Assembly (NCBI GenBank): GCA_947846985.1
Contig: CANTUZ010000004.1
Span: 54,661,672-54,725,671 of the forward strand
DNA from: Fratercula arctica
Taxonomy: Eukaryota; Chordata; Aves; Charadriiformes; Alcidae
Reading direction: 5' to 3'
Length of the DNA stretch: 64,000 nt
A program made the translations under genes and the position numbers. Below, one piece after another: positions 29,001 through 44,000 of this stretch (the stretch's first letter is position 1; the number at the start of each line of letters is the position of its first letter). The notes under the pieces are model-generated. The model was not told the origin of the DNA and did no database searches. It was given only the letters and a program-made list of their open reading frames with translations.

Positions 29001-32000
29001 TGAGCTGTAGTCACATCACTGCACTGTGGAGCACCTCAAATCCCTGTCACCTTCCTATGGGTATTTTGCCTTCCCTATTGGTAGCAGTAGCTAGTCCCTA
29101 GCAGAAACCTGGAGAAACTAAGTGAAGGGGCTAAGCCCTGCTGCCCAGGGGAAGGCTTCTGCTCATTCAAGATGCACTTCCGCTCTGAAAGTGTGGTGGA
29201 GCAGAGAGAGAAGCAAAGGCATTGTGGTTGTGAGATACAACTCCTTCCCTCAATGGCAAATCTACTTTTGCATTTATGCCACAGGTAACGGACAACGTGT
29301 AACTACTGCACTTCCCTCAGCTGTAGAAGTCAGAACAGCTCCATTTACCTACCGTGGGGCTATGCTCATTTGTATTTTCTCTTCTTTCTAGCTTATGCTG
29401 CTTACAAGGTATATTCAGAAGCAGTTTGCTCTCCTAAAACAGTCTGTAGGATCTGTATTTAGAGTTAAAGGGAGACAGTGCAGTTGTTCATTGTGTTAAT
29501 TATTATAGAAAAAAAAGTGGAAATTAAGATTTGTGGACCCTCATTCAAGAGATGCCAGTTGGATCACAGTACTTGCAGTTTTTCATGTCTGGCAGTGTTT
29601 GTTTGGGTCTAGGAATAAGAGAGCAGCTGCGATATGGAATATAATGGCTTAGAGCTGGTTGAATTGGCAATTGGCAGAGTTCAGGTTTGTGCAGCTCTCC
29701 TGGCAACTTCACAATTCTAGAAACATTTAATGAAACATTAATGAAAAAGAAAACTTAGCTAACAGTGCTGAAAGAAATAGGATTTTCAGTCTGATCTTAG
29801 TGTTACTAAAGCAGAGTTCACAATAAAGGAAAGCAATATAATTTCACAAATGAGGTGGAACTGTGCAGGGTGAAAAAAAAATTGTTTGGTCTCCAGAGAC
29901 TTCATGTGACTTGAGGGACAGGGTGGGGAAGTTAGTAACTCTGGAGAATGGACTGTGAGCAGTGGTATCGGCAGACATGTTGACTTTTCTTAAATTAAAT
30001 AGCTTTGTACAATTAATCTACTCTGATTCACTGGCATAGCCCTCCAAGCAAATGTTTTCTTTCTCCAAAGCAGTAGTTCTCAAATATCCTGTTGCTTGCA
30101 TTATTACATAAAACCATGGTAAACTATTCATTCTAAATACAGCAGCTTTATTTTTTGATCAATTGAATTTGAAAAAGTGCATGTGGACTAGTGCTACTTA
30201 AGACTGTGTGGGTATCTTATCCTAATGTGATAGGGACTACGAGTTTCCGTAACACCCTGATCTGGTCTTAATTAATCATGACAAGGACCCTGTTGAGCTG
30301 AAAGTGATTAGTTCCAGCCTAATTAAAGGTCACTGCTGGCTACAGTTTTGGGCTTCATCAGATAGATCATATTATCTTATTTTTTCGGTGCAGACTGAAA
30401 ATAATTAAAGATGACGCAAAAGCATGAAGCATCTACATATTTTCCAAATCAGTAAGATAAAGGAGTGTAAAAATATTACTTACACCAAAGATCTGAACTT
30501 ACTTCAGGGAACTAACTAGTGTCAAAAACAAATTCGCTGAGAGGAAAAGAGACAAGAAAACTATTTTTGGAGATGTAGTGAAGTTAACTAAGAATAGTAT
30601 CATCCTACCATGGTGCAGCGATAATTATGCTACGTAACTGAAGTCTCTCTCCTGGTAGTAATGCCAGACATTATATGCTCTCAGCATTATTGCAGTCTTG
30701 TCAGCCACCCAGACAGCACAATTTGGCAGACCATGTAGGGATTTTCTGACTCATATGAGTTTAGGAAAGTTACTGTGTTGGGAAGAAAATGAAATAGGCA
30801 AGCTAATGTGGAAGACTGTCCTGCCTCCATCTCCTGGTTTGCCAGCCTAGCTTCCTGGAGCTGCCATGATCCCTCCTGCAATTCCACAATCCTCCCCGAG
30901 GCCTGACATTGTATACTGGGGTTAGAGGTTCTTCAGAATTATTTTAGTAAATGACACATATCACTAGAGGTGGCACCTTGTAGAGATCTGTGACAGCCTC
31001 TGTGCTCTCGCAGTCATCCTCCTCCTCCAGTTCCCACTGTGCTTGCCGATGTTTCTCTAACAGCTCATGGTAAGCCTAAAAGAAACACAATAGGTATATT
31101 TAAATAGCTGAAAAGGTCTTGATAGTTTCTTGTGATACTCTCCTTCCCATGCACTATCACAACAGTAAATGTTTATCTGGAACTGTGACTCAGAGGGAAA
31201 TTAAACTCGCCTTATCACCTTAACTTGAGCATATACAGTCTTGAGTATGAAACTCCATAGCCTCAGCAATTTAGGGTTAAATAATACGTACCTAATACTG
31301 GAAAACATGTGAAATGATCTGATTTGCAACCTGCTTTCCTGTGTATGAATATCACTTCATGACAGCCAGTACTATGAGGTGCAGAACCGCCATCAGACAT
31401 CATCATCAGAAACCTTAGTTACAGTTGTATCACGCTGTATAGGGCTTTTGCACTGGGGTTGGTCACCATGTCTCATGGTGGTCCCTAAAAGGCTGATCTA
31501 TGACTTGGTCCTGGTTTGGTCCTTGGTCACAGATTTAAGAGGGATGCAATTTTTTTCTTCAAGCCAGGACTGTGATGTCTTGTCAGGCTCATATGCTGTA
31601 ATGGAAGACTGAATTTCACAGACAAATAACATCTCATTCCACAGGCTAATGAGTTGTCTTATATGTAAATATTCCATATTTTCATTTAAATTGCCAAGTG
31701 TCCTCTTACATCCACATGGTAAATATGGCTTGCTTTGTTAGGTATGTCAATAGGGCTCTTCTAAAGAGCACAAAAGTGCTCATAAACTCTTCATGTACAG
31801 CTCATTCTGGTAGAGGTGGATTATAAAATTCACATCTATCATGAAACTGTAGTTTACCAGAATTTGACAAGTTAATTACTGTAACTTGTATGTTCACCAG
31901 GAGTGGGGTATGTCCACCCAAGACTGGGTTACTGTAACTGGCACATTTTGGCTTGTGTGCTTCACTTGATTGTTCCTGTAATTTCTGTCAGTAAAAAACA

Positions 32001-35000
32001 AAATGAAAATTTTCCTTTTCCAGTGGAAACATAGATGAAGGAGACAGAATGATACAGGGACTCTAACCTTTACTATCTAGGTCATTCCGTCATTTAAACA
32101 AATCAAAGCTGTAGCAACTAAATCATTACCATCTGACTTGTGTTCAGAAGAAACTGATGTGAAGAAAGTTCATTGCAAAATCCACCTTCTTAATTGGCAA
32201 CCATTTAAAATTCAGCAGAAAGGTTAGTTACTGCTGAGGCTGCTTCCACGGTAGCTTGAGCCCTTTGATGAGGTGGAGGAGGGAAGGCAGAGAAGAAAAG
32301 TGTATTTGATGGGTACAACTCTGGGCTCATGGTGGAGATTCACAACCAACTCCTTCACTGCTGGACTGGCTGTGAAACCATGAAACAGGTTTAAAACAGC
32401 TCCTCAGTGCTGAGGGGCTTGTTTGCACAAAATAATTACTGGACTATTTAAATCAAATCATGGGAGCTGCAGACATATACATATTTTTCTTACTCTTCTA
32501 AGAGTCTCTGGACTCAAGACCCCATCTGTTCTGAGACAAAAGGCTCTCTCCCCTGTGGCAGCAGAAAGGCTTAAATTTCTGACTTGTTTTATTATTTAGA
32601 GACAGGCATTTCATAATACTAAGACTCAGTTGTGTTCTGTCCTGTAGCAGGAAGTGCAAGTTGGCCATTCCTACTAAGCCTGTCACAAGCAGATCATTAG
32701 CCCACAGTTTGACTAAGCATATTTGTTAGCTTTCTAAGGTGTACAGAATAGAGCATCTCTTGCACAAAGCTGTGTGGTTCTAACTTTGTAGGGGAGAGGT
32801 CATAATACAAAATTTCTAAGCTTTGTTTAATGAATTTGGGATGTGTCCAAGAGTTTTGAATGATATGTATAAGGAAAATACATTCACAGGTGCTCAATGG
32901 CTACAAAAATGTGTGATAGAACTATTTGTCTCAAGTTATGAAAAGCCAAAGAGGCAAAATGTGTTCTACCATTTTAAAGTGCCTGAAATCTTTTGTTTTG
33001 AAGTGAGATGTTGCCAGACAGGTGTTGCATACAAGAACAGTAACTGCATTATCCAATTCACACAATATAATTAAAGAACTTGTCCCTGCAGTACAAAATT
33101 GCAGTGTTGAGATCAATAAATTTTGACAGTTTGCTACAGCTGGAATCTGGGTCTTCTCATACAGTAATTTATCTAAGTTATTAGATTTCATCAGAAGTTT
33201 AATGCTGCTGGATGTAACCACTTTAACCTTAAATTATTTCTTTTCATGAAAATTGAGGATCGATTTTTTTTTTTATTTCTTAATAACTTGGGTCTGTAGT
33301 TCTCAGCAGTTCAGTTTTGCAGCTCTCAGCATTTACAACTGAGAACTCTGATTTTGTATATACACTCTGAACAATAACAATAGATCTCTATAGAAAATAT
33401 GGCCAAGAAAACACTACACTGGCCATTGTATACCATATTAAATTATCTATTGCAAACCTTTCCTAAGGTATCCTGCCAGCGATCATAATGAGTTTTCCCT
33501 CTGCTTATGTGAAATTTGATAGCCTTTTGAGCCTCAGTAACCTCACTCATAGAAAAGCAATTAGATCAGTGCAGCCTGCTTTCTTCTGTAATGCAGGCCA
33601 GATACTTTCCTGCAGAGATTTCCCATACTGATAATATCTATGTTTCTACATACATAGTATGTTTCTACATACATAGTATCTATGTTTCTACTATACATAG
33701 TATCTAAGTTTCTACAAAACATGCAATCTTAGCATTATGCCCTTTGGCATTTTGTTCCAATGACACAAGACCAACACTGGAAGAAAAGTCTCTAGGTAAG
33801 CCTAGGCAACAGGGGGTCTGACCCTATCCTATCTGTGCTCCTTACTGTACACGATTCTCAGGAGGACTCCAAAATCCCAATTTTATGCAACTAGGAGAAA
33901 TCTGCAATATATTTGGCCTTAAAAACTAATGGAACAGTGAAAATAAGCTTTTACGTGCTCACCTTAAGAAAAACATGAACGTCTTCATTATGAAAAGTTT
34001 TGCTGAGGAGACTCCCTTGTTCAGCCTTCTGTCTGTGTTTACACTCTTCTCTCTTCTTTGCACGGCACTCCAGTCGTCTCAAGATCAGGTCTTTACTTTG
34101 CTGGATACATTCTGGAACATAAACCACCGATGATTAGATACCATAACTCCACAGGGAGAATGTAGCATCTGCTACTGTCACACAATGTAAGCTCACAGAA
34201 ATCTGTTAGTGAGTGAAATAGGCAAGTAATTACCATGCAGGATTTCAAATTTGATTCTTACCCTGATGGTCTTTTTAGAACTGAACTTTTAGGTTGTTAC
34301 ATGGCACTTAAATCTATCACGTTTTTGGATCACTACTATCCTGCACCCCTCCTTTCACTGGTGCTGCAGCTTATGCAAAGGCAACGTGTTAGTTCAAGAA
34401 ACAGATTCCCACCTGCAGCACCCCAAACCTCCCCCTCCTGCTTCGGGAAGGTCCAGAAGTGTCTCATTACCTAATTGCACATATGCAAATGCTGCTGCAA
34501 GGACAGGGGCAGTAACATATGGCGGGGAGAAAAGGTCTAGAGCAATGCTAGTTCAGATTAGCTTGAACTGGCATGCAGCCATATCAGGCTTCCAAAGTGA
34601 CTCATCCAGGAACCTGCAGCAAAAGTTGTCAAGGTCCCTCTGATTTTATGCTAGTACTGTGAAATATTTGGGACCGAGTTTTCCCCCCTTCATCCCCCAT
34701 ATCACTCCAAGTGATTTATAAATTCATGACTCTATCTGAACCCTGTGCTGCAGAGGGGAATTGGTGCTTTTGATGTTCTGCCACTACTTCACGTCTCACT
34801 ACCTGTCCACCTAGGAAGAACTTTATTCATTTCCCCCGCTTGCCCTGCCCCAGACCAGTACTTCACTCCTAACACAGGCAGCTAAAGGGGAATGCAAAAG
34901 AACAGTCATCTGTGGCTGCTGTTCTGCCACCACACCACGAGAAATTATTTTGTGGAGAAATAAAGGAGTACAGTACTGTAGCGCTGAGCATGTTACTTAT

Positions 35001-38000
35001 TCTCCATGCTAATTTACCGTGCTTATCCACAGGCTGATGATGCACTGACAAAACAGTTGAAAGCGCACTGAAAGTACAGGAAAGCCTGTAATAAAAATGT
35101 CATGTGAACAAATGTAGCAACTGTTATTTTTAAACACTACCTGATTCTTTACCGCTTCCTTGTTTGTTTCCTAGGAGCACAGTCTTGCTGGCTTTCTGTT
35201 CTGCTTGTGAATTATAGGTACTGTTTAATTTATATATTTAAGAGCTCATAAGCAAGGTCAACATAGACTCTCATGTGAAAATGCTGCACTCCAGATTTAT
35301 TTTTTTAAAAAGCATATTTCATTTGTACCTAAAACCAGGAGGTTGATAACGCCCTTCTGCACAGGCTGTACTAACTATAATATATAGCTACATGTAAACA
35401 CCTACTATGCATAAAATTAAGGCTTTGACAGAGTTATTTTTGCTTTGGAACAAGAGAAACTTGACATAAAGGGGGAAAAACCACCCACAGATATACATTT
35501 ATGCTTAAGGAATGTTACTGGCTGAACCTATGCAAAGACTATGCACCAGGCATGCCAGTTTTAGGAGCAAACAACCATGAAATAATCTGTATCAGGACAT
35601 ACATGAATTCATGAGTATCAGCAAACTGTTCACACAGTTAATTGATATTTTTAAAGTGGAGCAAGTCTGCGGCATGGGAATTCCGATCACCTACTACGAT
35701 GAAATGACCAGCTTGGTAGATGAGGAGAACAGTGGATATTGTCTACCTTGACTTCATCCAGGTTTTTGATACAGTCTCCCATCAGATCCTCATAGAGAAG
35801 AGGACAAAGCATAGGCTGGATGAGCAGACAGTGAGATGGATTGAAAACTTGCACAAAGTCCACCTGGAAGCCAGTAATGAGTGGTGTAGCCCAGGGATCA
35901 ACACTGGGTCCAATCCTGCTCAGTATCTTTATCAATGACCTGGACAGCGGGGCAGCGTGCACCTTCAGCAAGTTTGCAGAGGTCACAAAAAATGGAGGAG
36001 TAGTGACACACCAGAAGGTCATGCTGCCATCCACAGGACCCTTGACAAGCTGGAGAAATGGGCTGACACAAATCTCATGAAGTTCAACAACGGGAAGTGC
36101 AAAGACCTGTAGGTAGGGAGGAACAACCCCAGGCACCAGCACATGCTGGGGGCCACCCAGTTGGAAAGCAGCTCGGCAGGAAAGGACCTGGGGGTTCTGG
36201 TGGACACCAGGTTGAACGTGAGCCAGAAATGTGCCCTTGTCGCAAAGAAGGGTAATGGTATCCTGGGCTGCATTAGACAAAGCATTGCCAGCAGGTGGAG
36301 GAAGGTGATCCTTCCCTTCCAGTCAGTACTTCTGAGACCACACCTGGAGAACTGTGTCCAGTTCTGGGCTCCCCAGTACAAGAGAGGCATGGACAGACTG
36401 GAGGCCATGAAAATGGAACTGGAGTGACGGACTGGAACATCTCTCCTATGAGGAAAGGCTGAGAGAGCTGGGGCTGTTCAGCCTGGAGAAGAGAAGGCTC
36501 AGGGGGATCTTATCAATGTCTGTAAATACCTGAAGGGAGGCTGCATAGTAGGCAGGGTCAGGCTCTTCTCTGTGACAGGACCAGAGGCAATGGGCACAAA
36601 CTGAAACATGGGAGGTTCCCTGTGAACATCAGGAAACACTTTTTTACTGTGAGGGTGACTGAGCACTGGCACAGGTTGCCCAGGTAGGTTGTGGAGTCTC
36701 CATCCCTGGAGATACTCAAAAGCCATCTAGGCAACCAGCTGCAGCTGACCCTGCTTGAGCAGGGGAGGTTGTACCAGATGACCTCCAGACGTCCCTTCAA
36801 ACCTCAACCATTCTGTGATTCTGTGAATTGTTGACCATAAGATATGACACTATTTATCGACAAGAAGCCTGAATGTGAACAAGCAGCACTGCAGCAAGAA
36901 TATGCTGCACCAAGACTGTGAACTGTAAAGTAAGTTCATAGTAATGCCTGGAACAAGAACTAAAAGGCTTTAAGCCAAAGTTCCCATTCTAAGAATCCAC
37001 CCTTCTCAGTAATAATGTTCTTGGCCAATTCATCAATACCTTTTTAAAACAGAAGGGTATAGGGCCGAAGCCATAGTATTTTACTATTTAATATAATAAT
37101 GAGAAGTCATACCCACATTTGTGAAGTCATGAGCTCTGATCTAAGAACTCACCATTACTGAAATGTGCCAGCTGTTCCCAGAAAGCCTTGTGCAGATCCG
37201 TTAGAAGTTCTTCCTTTTGTCGGACTGAAAGATTATTCTTTACAGTTAAATGGTCCAGAATATTTGATACAATATTTAATCTACGCTTGCACTCTTCTGG
37301 TATATAGGACTTCAGTGAATCAACGATTTTCACCATAAGCTCCCAGTTGAATAATCTTTCCTGAATGTCCTAAAACAAACATAAAAAAGTCCTGTTTAGA
37401 AACAAAGAACAGTTCTTTGGTTGTGCTTGTCTTTTCATTGAATTATTCATTCCCAAACTATACACAAAACTGAGGAGGCTTCTTAAGACCACATAAATAA
37501 CAATCTTCATGTAGTTAAATACTTCTGAAAATCTTGACCGGTGTAGGTTAGCAGTGGGTTTATCACATACTCAGTTATAAGAGCTAATCTAAAACTATTG
37601 GTGTTTTTCATTATTTGTAGCCACTTAGAAGACATTAAGGCAGGAAAAGATAGCAACAAGCTTGCAGAACAAACTTTCAAGGGGCAAAGAGGGACAGAAG
37701 GGCAACATGGAAGTCCTGGGCCTCTTTTCAAGATACTATCTGGCACATCAGTACGGGCCTTCATTTTTGAAATGAGAACAACCATCTGATTTTGATACCA
37801 CTGGGATTCCTTCAAGTATGTGGTCAGCTGGAGTTCAGTAAATATACTAAAAATTAGTGCAATTGCCTATGGCCTAGCAGCTTTCATTGCACTATTAGAG
37901 AAGCAGCCCAGGATTACAGTAGGTAGCAAGATTTCCTGAGTGAAACTGCAACTGCTTCAGACAATGCTGCAAGGTTGGAAAGAGTGTGACAACTACTGTA

Positions 38001-41000
38001 ATTAACAGAGACACACAAACAATGACCTTTGTGATGAGATGCACTGCTGTGATCAGCAGTGACTTCAGGGACGACTATTTCCTGTATCTTTATCCAAACA
38101 CGTTGTTTGAAAACTGCCCACCTGAAGGAATTTAGTGTAGAGTAGCCCAGAATGGGTGAAGTGTGATCAACTTCAAAGACTAGTTTCATACCTGGCCAGC
38201 TCAGTTTACTTAGCTGCTCCAATGCAAAACTAACAAGCTGGTAATTACTGTATCTGTTCATCAGTAAGCCAAATAAAGCTAGCTACCCATTTATTCACCA
38301 AATTACTAGTAAATGCAATGGGCCAGATTCCGATTGTACTGTTAATCTATAAATTCCAAGTAATACTTTCAGTATGTCCTCTGCAAAGCAAATAAAGGAT
38401 CTGTCAGATTTAACACAACATAAAGCACAGTGCTGATGCATTTATAAACACATTTTTCCCGCTTAAGACTGTATCACTACAAGACGTTAAGGGTTTACAA
38501 TTCCAGTTAAAGTCATTGGACACACAGAATCACCCTCAAATTTAAATTAGGATTCTCAGTCAAAGTGGAATAAATATGTTGGAAGAAAAAGAAATGTCCT
38601 AATGTGCAGGGTAATGATTCTCCTTCATCATTAGGTCTAGTGCTCTTGGTCCTGGCTCACTGGCTGCATGAATATCACTTTTTCCTAACATGACTGCCTA
38701 AATGGTATTTTGAGAATTAGAACTCAAGTGCAGAATTAGAACTCAAGTTCATCCTCCTGTAAGTCTTCATAAACTGCAATGGAAGTTGAACTCTTTGCAA
38801 CAAATCTGAAAGAGACAAGTGGAGCAAGCAGCCTACATCATTCCTGAGGCAGGACTGACAGACTCTGTACACTTCCATCATTTCTTTGTGTTCAGATTGA
38901 CTAAATCTCTCTCAGCTTTTATTTCTTTTTGTACTTTACCATTGCCTGCAAATCTTGAGATTCATTTAATAAGCTTTCTATTGCAATCATCTTCTCGGTC
39001 AGATCCATCGTTATCTTCGTTGCTTTGGCACTTGAGCATTTCGATTGGTCCAAAAAAGCCTGCTGGGCTTTGTCAGTCTGCTTCCAGAAAGCTTCCATCT
39101 ATGGAATATGAATCAAAAAACAACCCATGTTCTCTCATTAATCATCTAGTATTTCATTACAGCGACAGGCATGTGAATCTACTGAAATACAAGTCACTAA
39201 GACTACAGACAGCTTTCAGTATTAGTTATAGTGAACATTTTGCAAGGCTAAAGAGCCTGTTTACTATATGATGATACACGTGTTGGTGGCACATAACCAG
39301 TAGGTCAATCCTGGCCAGTCATTCTGTATAACTCACTAAGTATTTGTTGTTAGTTCTCCACATATCGCATCTACAAAAGCCTACTATGTTGTTTGTATTA
39401 ATGGGAAAACTAAAAAAGATAACAAACTGCAGCCCTTTTTTCTGGGAAGTTTATTTAGCTGTAGAAACAGGCATTCCAGTCAAACAAGACTTTTGCTAAA
39501 AAAGGAAAACTGAAAATTGTCACTGTTTTTCACCATCAAAGCCTTTCATAGACTCATGCTACATAAGCACTTTATTAACTGCGCTGGAATTAAGTACTTT
39601 ATGCAGTATCAGCACAATGTATGTGCCTATTCTGGTATATTATCATATGGGTAATCTCTAGTTTTAGGCTCCCATTCCCCAAACACTTATGACTCTGCAC
39701 AACTGTGAATATTCTGTGGTCTTCAATGGCATTACTAGTACACGTAAAGATAAGAAATGTATCCATCACCAAGATTTGTATTAAGTATCTGTGAGTTTTC
39801 CAAAAAACTGGGACTATGGCATCTGTGAGTATGCAAAAAACCCCTTTATATTACTGAGGGAAGAGTGGATTAGTTCAAGGTCCTGATCTATACGAATCTG
39901 CGTACATTTTTCAATATGGATGAAAAGCATCTGCTGGCATCAGAGTGACAGAGCAACTGAAGGATGACTGCCGCTGGTGAATAACTGCCTCATGCTGCTC
40001 AGCGAGGCTGCCAGGGAGCTTTCATGTGACTAACTGGAGAACTCTAAACAATCAATTTTTCAAAGAGCAAAGTTAAATTGCAACAAAAACTTGACACAGA
40101 TGTACCACTGTTACCAGGACTTCTACTATGAAGTAAAAGGCACAGAGAATCACAAGAAAGCTGAGAAAATTCCTAGTGAAGCACTTAACCATCAGACATC
40201 AAAAAACGTTAACTTCTCTATGAAAAAGGCCCAAGGCTGAGATGATGGGCTGTTTCGTTCAGGGCTGAAGTGCCACAGTCAGTCAGCGCAGGCAGCTCAC
40301 ACAGCCATCAGTCTGACTCGTCAGCCTCTCCTTTTCATCAGCAGTGAATTTGCTCAAACCTCAAAAACAGGACTGGGAGGGAGAATATTTTAGATTACTC
40401 AGTTTAATGGAAAATAATATGCAGAATATTCTTAACCCCCAGTTTATTAGCCTGCAAGCTATTTGGACACAGTGACACTACTGTAGAGAAAAAAATCCCA
40501 AACTTTGCTTTGAGAATCAAATGCCTGCTATCAAACTGTATTTTTTACATAAAAAGACATGTAAATGTATTATAATGTGCAGAGCTGCTAAGGCAAAATG
40601 TTTTGCTAAAGTAAATATGCAAAGCATGGTAAAAGGTAATTATTTTCTTCATAATTATTGCAGTTCACAAAACGTTTTATAGTCTCTCATTACTCTCTTA
40701 CTCAGTTATGGAGTACTGAGGAAAACAAGGTTCCCAAAAAAAAAAAAAGGTTCCTAAGAAAGAAGGTTCATACAAGAAAACAACACTCCTAAAAGTGAGA
40801 CTATACCTAGGCTTGAAATAAATCTTACCATCTGACAAGCAATAGACACTTCTCAGCTGTAAATCCAGTGTGATAAAACAGTGTTTATATAAAAAACACA
40901 CTGGCTCCCCATGGGAGCTGGAAATACTTTGCCGAAGCAACGTAAAAGTGTTTTCAGGACTCACACACATCTGAAGTACTAACTGTAGACTAGTCAATAC

Positions 41001-44000
41001 AACAGTTTAAAAAAATAAAAAAAGCATTCCCCATCGAAAGAATAACACTAAAATAAAATTTTATGAGAGAAAAATAAGAAAGTTACATTATCTATTATGT
41101 GCTCAGAATATTCTCTTTCTTTCCTTTCTAAGTCTTCTAGAGTCTGGTACTCTGAATTACGGGCTCCTGACATCTCAGTATTCTGAAGTCTAGAGTCAAG
41201 CTGATTCTGTAATTCTTCAAAATCCTGGAAAACAAAGCAAGTGATTTGTTAAACAGAAAAAAAAAGACATAATTTCTAAATTTGGGAGCGAACTTGTATG
41301 TCAGTTGTGGCTCATGGCTAACGAAGCTGAACAAGAGCATTCAGGAAGTTCTGTTTCTGGGTAACACACCTCCTGCAGCAAGCAAAGAAAACTGAAGGTA
41401 TATATATATGTATGGCAGCTCTGAACTACACTCAATACAAATACATACATTTCCTTTAGTATGCAAGTATGATCAGGACTGTTGTCCATCTCCCCTGAAT
41501 TCAAGTTTTAGTAAACATTGCTCCATGAGCTTTCATACTAATAATCCTTTGAATCTATCCACAAATATTTTTATTTTAATGCACATGGCCCATCTTAAAT
41601 GGCAGCTATGAGTGTATACGCTGTGTTTGAAAGCACAGAGAACTATCCAGATATGATAATCAGACAGCGTTTCCTGCAGAGTGTTAGCACATGCAGATAA
41701 ACACATCTGTAATGCTCATCAGGGACAAATTACAGACTACATGATTATATGGGTTTTTAAAGTTTTTCAGTCCTTTGAAACCAGGATGATTTTTTCTGAA
41801 AGCTAGTAATACTGATAAATCTTAGTTTTCTGCCCTTACTTAGTAGCTTGGTACTGAAATGGATGATGCTTCAGTTGCTGAAACAGGCCTTACGTAACAA
41901 GCATTTACTTTTAATATCACACAATTTTGAGTGTCAATGCATTAACTTGATACCCCATGTAGCAAAAAACATAACCATATTTTCACAAGTTTCACAATCA
42001 ATTTCATCAAAACCCCGTGAATTTTTCTTAAAATGCAGAATTAAAAGAGGAAAATCCTGTCTGTGATAAATCATACAATCCTCAGTCTTGCCAATGTGGT
42101 ATTACATACAGTAGTTTCCAGTGCTAATTCTTTTGCTTATTACCAATAGTATTGGCATTATATACCAATAGTATTTTACATAGTATCCATAATCAGCCTT
42201 GTCTCTTATGTGATATCCCAGCTCTAAGGCTGTCATGTTTCCAAGACCTTTCTCTCCAGAATATAGGAATCCCATATTGACACACTAACAACTGGTCTAC
42301 GCCAGCAATTACTGCATCTAATAAACAAGATTTAGTCTTGCAGCAGCTCAGGTGCATGAAGACACTGATGCCGACAAGGCTCTTTGAGAGTGAGGCTATA
42401 CTGGGAAACATGTCTAATCTATATTACCTCTGTTGATACTTTGAAGTCATTACCAGAACTCCATCAGAAACGGGGATTTGCACACCAAATCTCACTTTTC
42501 ATTTAGTAAATATAATCAACTTTAATACTAAACCCGAGGATTTAAGGCAGAGGAGTCATTTTAAGGTAAAATCCATTCTGAAATAAATTATTAGGTACAA
42601 CTACAGAGATTCCTGATACTCATTCACAGATTGTGAGACTGCACAAACAAAATTAATCTCAATAACTAGAGCCAGAAAGCTGATAAGACTTTAATGCCTA
42701 AATGTGAAATTCCATCTGTATGTAAGAAAAAAAATAATGAAATCATTACTATGAGAAGAATTAAATACTGGACTAGGCTACCCAGAGAAATGGGGGAGTC
42801 TCCTTCAGTGCAGGTATTCAAGAATTGGCTTGGCAGGGCACTGAATGCCTTATGTTATTCCCTGCTTCCTACAGAAGGTTGGACCAGATGATCTCCAGGG
42901 GTGGCTCTCAACCCAGACTTTTCTATAACTCTAATTTGGAAAATAGAAAGTGGAATCAGTAGCTGCCCTATTTTATTCAGTTTTGTAAAGCTTTTTTTCC
43001 TTCAAATAATCAAGAATAGTATTGTGACTCCACCTGAAATGCATATTGACTGTCAATGTATGTCATCTAGTTCAGAAGTAGAAAATGGATTTTGATACAA
43101 GTATACGGAAGATAAAAGGATAAAGAGGAAAATAAGTATATTTCCTCATGACAAAAAAAAGCCTTCAGTTTCCTTCTGGTACTTTATTTCTTGCTATTTT
43201 ATTATCAGTAATGATACATGGGACCAGACAAAGGTCTGGTCTGATAATTAGAAGTTTTAAAATCTGAGTGAGTAAAAGTCACAACGTTCTGTTTGTTTGA
43301 ATGGATTCAACTACAAAATACTTGTATTCTTAACAGATTAGACACATCACTCTCCTGACCACCGCATACAACAACAAAGAGGAAATGCATAGAAGGTAAT
43401 GGAGAGAATCAACTAACAAGGGTGTTTCTTTGCATTTCTTCTGAAATAGTCTACAAATGACATTGCTGTTTAAAATGAATAGGTGAGATAGCCTGCTGTG
43501 CAGCTTGTACCAACTGGTGGGATTAACTCTTATTTTCTGTGGTCTTAAATATTAACCAACAAAACCACTTACATTTTCCTGAATTAAAAGGATCTTCTTC
43601 AACAAATCATCAGTAATCTTCTTTTTATGATAAAAGTCTGTGAAGCATATTTTGAGAACCTGAATAAACATCTATTTAAAAGGAAGGAAACAAAACCCAG
43701 GGTAAGTGCCCGTTCAACACCATAAGAACATCTTTTTGATAACTTCTGTTCATTTAAATCAATCAGTGAAACTATAGTGAATCATAAGCAAAATAACAGA
43801 AACATCATCAGAAGCTCTGCAGTACTTCCATCATGAAAAATTCTTTGGCTTTGGCTTCAGTAAGACACTAGAAGATGGTGTTACATTCTAACAAGGACAA
43901 GGGCATAATCTCATATATCCTTATAACCAGACTGACACATTTGAAATTGTCCTTTACTGGAGAAAATGCAGATCATTTAAAAATATGAAGCCCATTTTTC

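Larger units (their letters stand above)
18906..30976 (-). other. EVC intron 11 (largest intron, 12.1 kb)
   Basis: It contains the minus-strand CR1 at 23.7 kb, the internally deleted CR1 at 26.0 kb, an A19 tract and a small tandem duplication. The stretches 18.9-23.1, 24.3-25.9 and 27.1-30.97 kb show no recognisable gene, exon or repeat. Confidence 0.75.

Noticed and set aside
35687..36280. 197-residue minus-strand open frame
   Set aside because: Antisense of a CR1 element. The plus strand carries the RT motif [13 protein letters not shown].
38819..39271. 150-residue plus-strand open frame
   Set aside because: Antisense shadow of EVC exon 8, whose minus-strand reading matches human EVC with correct splice borders.
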